Below, one piece after another: positions 61,101 through 64,000 of a stretch of 64,000 bases of DNA. The translations under genes were made by a program, and so were the position numbers. The notes below the pieces were generated by a model. The model saw nothing but the letters and a program-made list of their open reading frames with translations. It did not search any database and was not told the origin of the DNA. Origin of the DNA: Acephala macrosclerotiorum (taxonomy: Eukaryota > Ascomycota > Leotiomycetes > Helotiales > Mollisiaceae); NCBI GenBank assembly GCA_014904845.1, contig MU119296.1:104998-168997 (forward strand). The letters run 5' to 3'. Each line of letters begins with the position of its first letter. The first letter of the stretch is position 1.

Positions 61101-64000
61101 ATACAAATGTCTATTATTAGACGAGTTCTAATAGTTTAATTATTAGAAAATTTTATATCGAACAATAAAATAATTTAAAAATTTCATACAACGAATTATA
61201 TCGAAAATTACATCGATTTTTTCAAATTAAATACTATTGAAAAAAAATTTGTCGTTAAAAAATTCTCGAAATCGATTTTCGAAAAAAGTTCAAAGTTTAT
61301 TATAAATTTCTTTAAATTTCTCGTAAATAATATTACTAATAATTTTTTCGCTAGTATTAATAAATATTAAACTCACGAAAAATAAAATAAAAAAAATAAA
61401 ATTCTTGGAATTTTCAATGTATTTTCGATCGATAAAAGTCTTTATTTTGTAAACATACAATTTCAATTCTTGAGATTTTTTTTTTACAATGTTTAATTGA
61501 ATTTATTTCAAGAAATCTTTAATTAAAATTCGATTTTTAATATCAAAAAAGAAATTTATTCAAATAATTTTTTTAAAGAATCGAAATAATCAATTTATCG
61601 TTTTTTTATAGTCGTTGAATTACAAATAAATTATTTGAAATTTATTAAAAAAAAAAAATTTAATATATAATAAATTTAAATTTTAAAATATATTTATTTT
61701 TTTTTCATAGAAAAATTGATTAATTTTATTGTTTTAATAGAATTTAATAAACTGAGAAAAAGCAATAAAATAAAGAGAATAATCTTTAAAAAATCGATAA
61801 AACAATAATTATAATTTGAAATTCGTTTACAAAAATTGAACAATAAAAAAAAAATACGTATTATATAGAAAAAAAAATTTACTAAAAAAAGTTCATTAGT
61901 AATAGAATTTCAATATATTAATTTCTTTGAAAAAAAGTAATAAAATTTTTTTTTTTTTATTTATTTAAAAAATTTTTACAAAATAAAAATTATTGCAATT
62001 TTTAAATTAATAAGCGATTTAATCAAAAAAACAAAAATAAGAATAATAAAAACTTGTAAAAATTAAAATCGATTTTTTATTAATATTTTTTACTTATATT
62101 AAAAAATAGTAAAAATATTTATAAATTAAAAACAAATATTAAAATAAATTCAAATAAATCGAAAACTTTTTTTTTTAATATATAATTTATAAATTTTGAA
62201 TAATCGTATTTTTATAATTTCAATTTATTTTTTATTGTTTTTAAAGTATAAATTGAGATTTTTGTAGAGTATTATACAATGAATTCAATAAAATTGTTTA
62301 ATAAACGAATACTTGTAAATATTGTAAACAGTATTTAAAATTTCAATATAATTAACGAAATTCAAAATATTAAAAAAAATAACGTTTAATTTTTAAATAC
62401 TGTTTATATTGTACGTGTAATCAATTATTGAACGTATATTATTTGATCAAAACTCGCAAATTGATCGAAATAAAATAATATTAAATTGTAATAAAATAAT
62501 AATAATTTTATATTTTTTTAATATAAATATAAACATATTATAATATTTTTTATTATTAATAATAGATTTCTTAAGTTTAATTAATATAGAAATCGAAATA
62601 AAGAAAAAAATAAATCGAAAAATTCAAGAAATTTAAAAAATTTGAAAAAATAAAAATTTTTTATATAAAAAAATCAATAATAATAATATTGTTATTATCG
62701 TTATTATTATTGTCGTCGTTATCGCCAATTAATGAAATTGATTAAAAAAATAAAATATTGATATTAATAGTTTCTTGAGATTTAGCGCTTTAAATACTTA
62801 TATTACTAATAGTAACAATTGATTATTCTTTAAATTTATTCGCAAAAATCGAAAAAAATTCTTTAATATATTTTTTAATTATTAATAATCTATAGAAATA
62901 GAAAATAAAATGTAATTTTTTTAATTTTATTTTATTCAAATTTATAATTATCAAATTATTATTTACATTTTTTAAGTATATTAACATTTTTTTGCAATTA
63001 ATAAATCGAAAAAATGTTTTTATAAATAGCGTATTACAAGTTTTATTTTTCTCGATAATAATTATATTAATAATTCTAATAATTTCACGAAATATAAAAC
63101 GTTTTATACGAAATATTTACTCGAGTTCTTAATATATATACTTACTATAAAATCTATTAATAGAACTTTCGATAAATTGTCGAAATACTTAAATTCGAAA
63201 AGAAATTTTTTAATTATAACGCTTAAATATATTATTAAAAGTTTTAATTAAATTAAATCGAGTTTATTAAAATGCAATACGCGATTTTTCAATTTTGTTT
63301 ATTTTAAAGAGAAAATTTTTATTTAAAACTATATATTATTCTAAGATTTTTTTAAAAAATCTCAAAATAATATTATTTTTAATTTTTTTTTTTTATTTAA
63401 TTAAAATTTTCTTTATTACGTTTTTAGTTTTTATGAGTTTATTATTGATATTATTAATTGTAATTATTTTTTTTTCAAGTAATAATTTATTAATAATTTT
63501 TTATAAATTATTGAAATCGCGTTATACGATTTATATAAACATATTATAATTATTTTTATTTCGTTTTCTATATACGAAACTCGTATTTTCGAGATTTAAT
63601 AAAGTATTTCTTTGAAATATAATAATAATATTGTAAGAGTTTCAAAAGTAAAAACTAAAATTGTAAAATTTATATATAAAAAAATAATATAATAAATTAA
63701 TCGAATTTTAAAAATAAAAAACGTATAAATTTAAAAAAAAAAATTTATTAATAAAATCGAAAAAATTATAAGTTTTTATATTTATAAAGAAATTATACAA
63801 AAAAAGCAAACAAATATTTTTACGTTTTAAATAATTAAAAATTGTAAAATTTATTTGTTTTTACGAAAATCTTTTTTAAAACGTATTAATATATATAATT
63901 AAAATACTATAATACTAATCTCGAATAAAAGATTTTGAAAGTTTTAAATAAATAGTTTTATATTGATTTTTTATAAAACGTATTAAATAAATTTTAAAAA
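55155..64000. repeat. Second AT-rich RIP-like block, continuing past the window
   Basis: Very AT-rich with no gene. In 55.2 to about 59.15 kb the plus strand keeps many G outside CpG but almost no C. From about 59.2 to 60.8 kb it is the reverse. Later parts are mixed. Open frames inside are low-complexity Ile/Asn/Lys/Phe strings without meaning. Confidence 0.85.

Noticed and set aside
36115..64000. Possible mitochondrial origin of the AT-rich DNA
   Set aside because: It is continuous with nuclear genes, has no rRNA, tRNA or respiratory genes, and shows CpG-sparing strand-biased mutation typical of RIP-like decay.
1..64000. CRISPR array or bacterial-type operon
   Set aside because: No regularly spaced direct repeats of that kind were seen, and the genes have spliceosomal introns.

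Overview
The window looks like nuclear DNA of a filamentous ascomycete (Pezizomycotina). The introns are short (about 45-60 bp) with GTAAGT/GTATGT donors and CTAA/CTGA branch sites. The genes are compact and lie on both strands, and several families have the filamentous-fungal form (Arb1, the GYF protein, the NECAP/GCN3 pair). Protein-level resemblance suggests Leotiomycetes (Helotiales-like), but that is an inference from memory.

Layout. Positions 1 to about 36.1 kb are an ordinary gene-rich segment. In order it holds: a prolyl 4-hydroxylase-like gene broken by an in-frame stop (-); Arb1 of the Argonaute siRNA chaperone complex (-); inositol polyphosphate multikinase (+); a fungal anchored glycosyltransferase-like protein (-); a coiled-coil protein of unknown function (+); a U1-type zinc-finger protein (-); NECAP (-) head to head with eIF2B-alpha/GCN3 (+); a glycine-zipper protein (-); an ELO-like membrane protein (+); a Gly/His-rich protein (-); a large GYF-domain protein (+); a divergent histone H3-like protein (-); TTC27/EMW1 (-); and the last exon of a membrane protein that is cut off at the edge of the next region.

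From about 36.1 to 49.56 kb, and again from about 55.15 kb to the end, the DNA is extremely AT-rich with no intact genes. Cytosines survive almost only in CpG. In parts of the second block the loss falls on one strand only, and the affected strand switches near 59.17 kb. This is the footprint of repeat-induced-point-mutation-like (RIP-like) deamination, with CpG unusually spared.

Between the two blocks lies an unmutated island (about 49.56-55.15 kb). It contains a 3.78-kb segment bounded by 40-bp terminal inverted repeats and TA dinucleotides. Inside that segment are an intact spliced gene for a GTPase-like protein whose GTP-binding motifs are all degenerate, and an exact 151-bp tandem duplication. 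Just outside it, two small mariner-type MITEs abut and share one TA target.

The genes are mostly unrelated housekeeping functions: translation initiation, inositol phosphate signalling, endocytosis, glycosylation and TPR assembly. Two of them (Arb1 and the H3-like protein) concern chromatin and sit beside a large heterochromatin-like block. I infer no functional link from that position alone.
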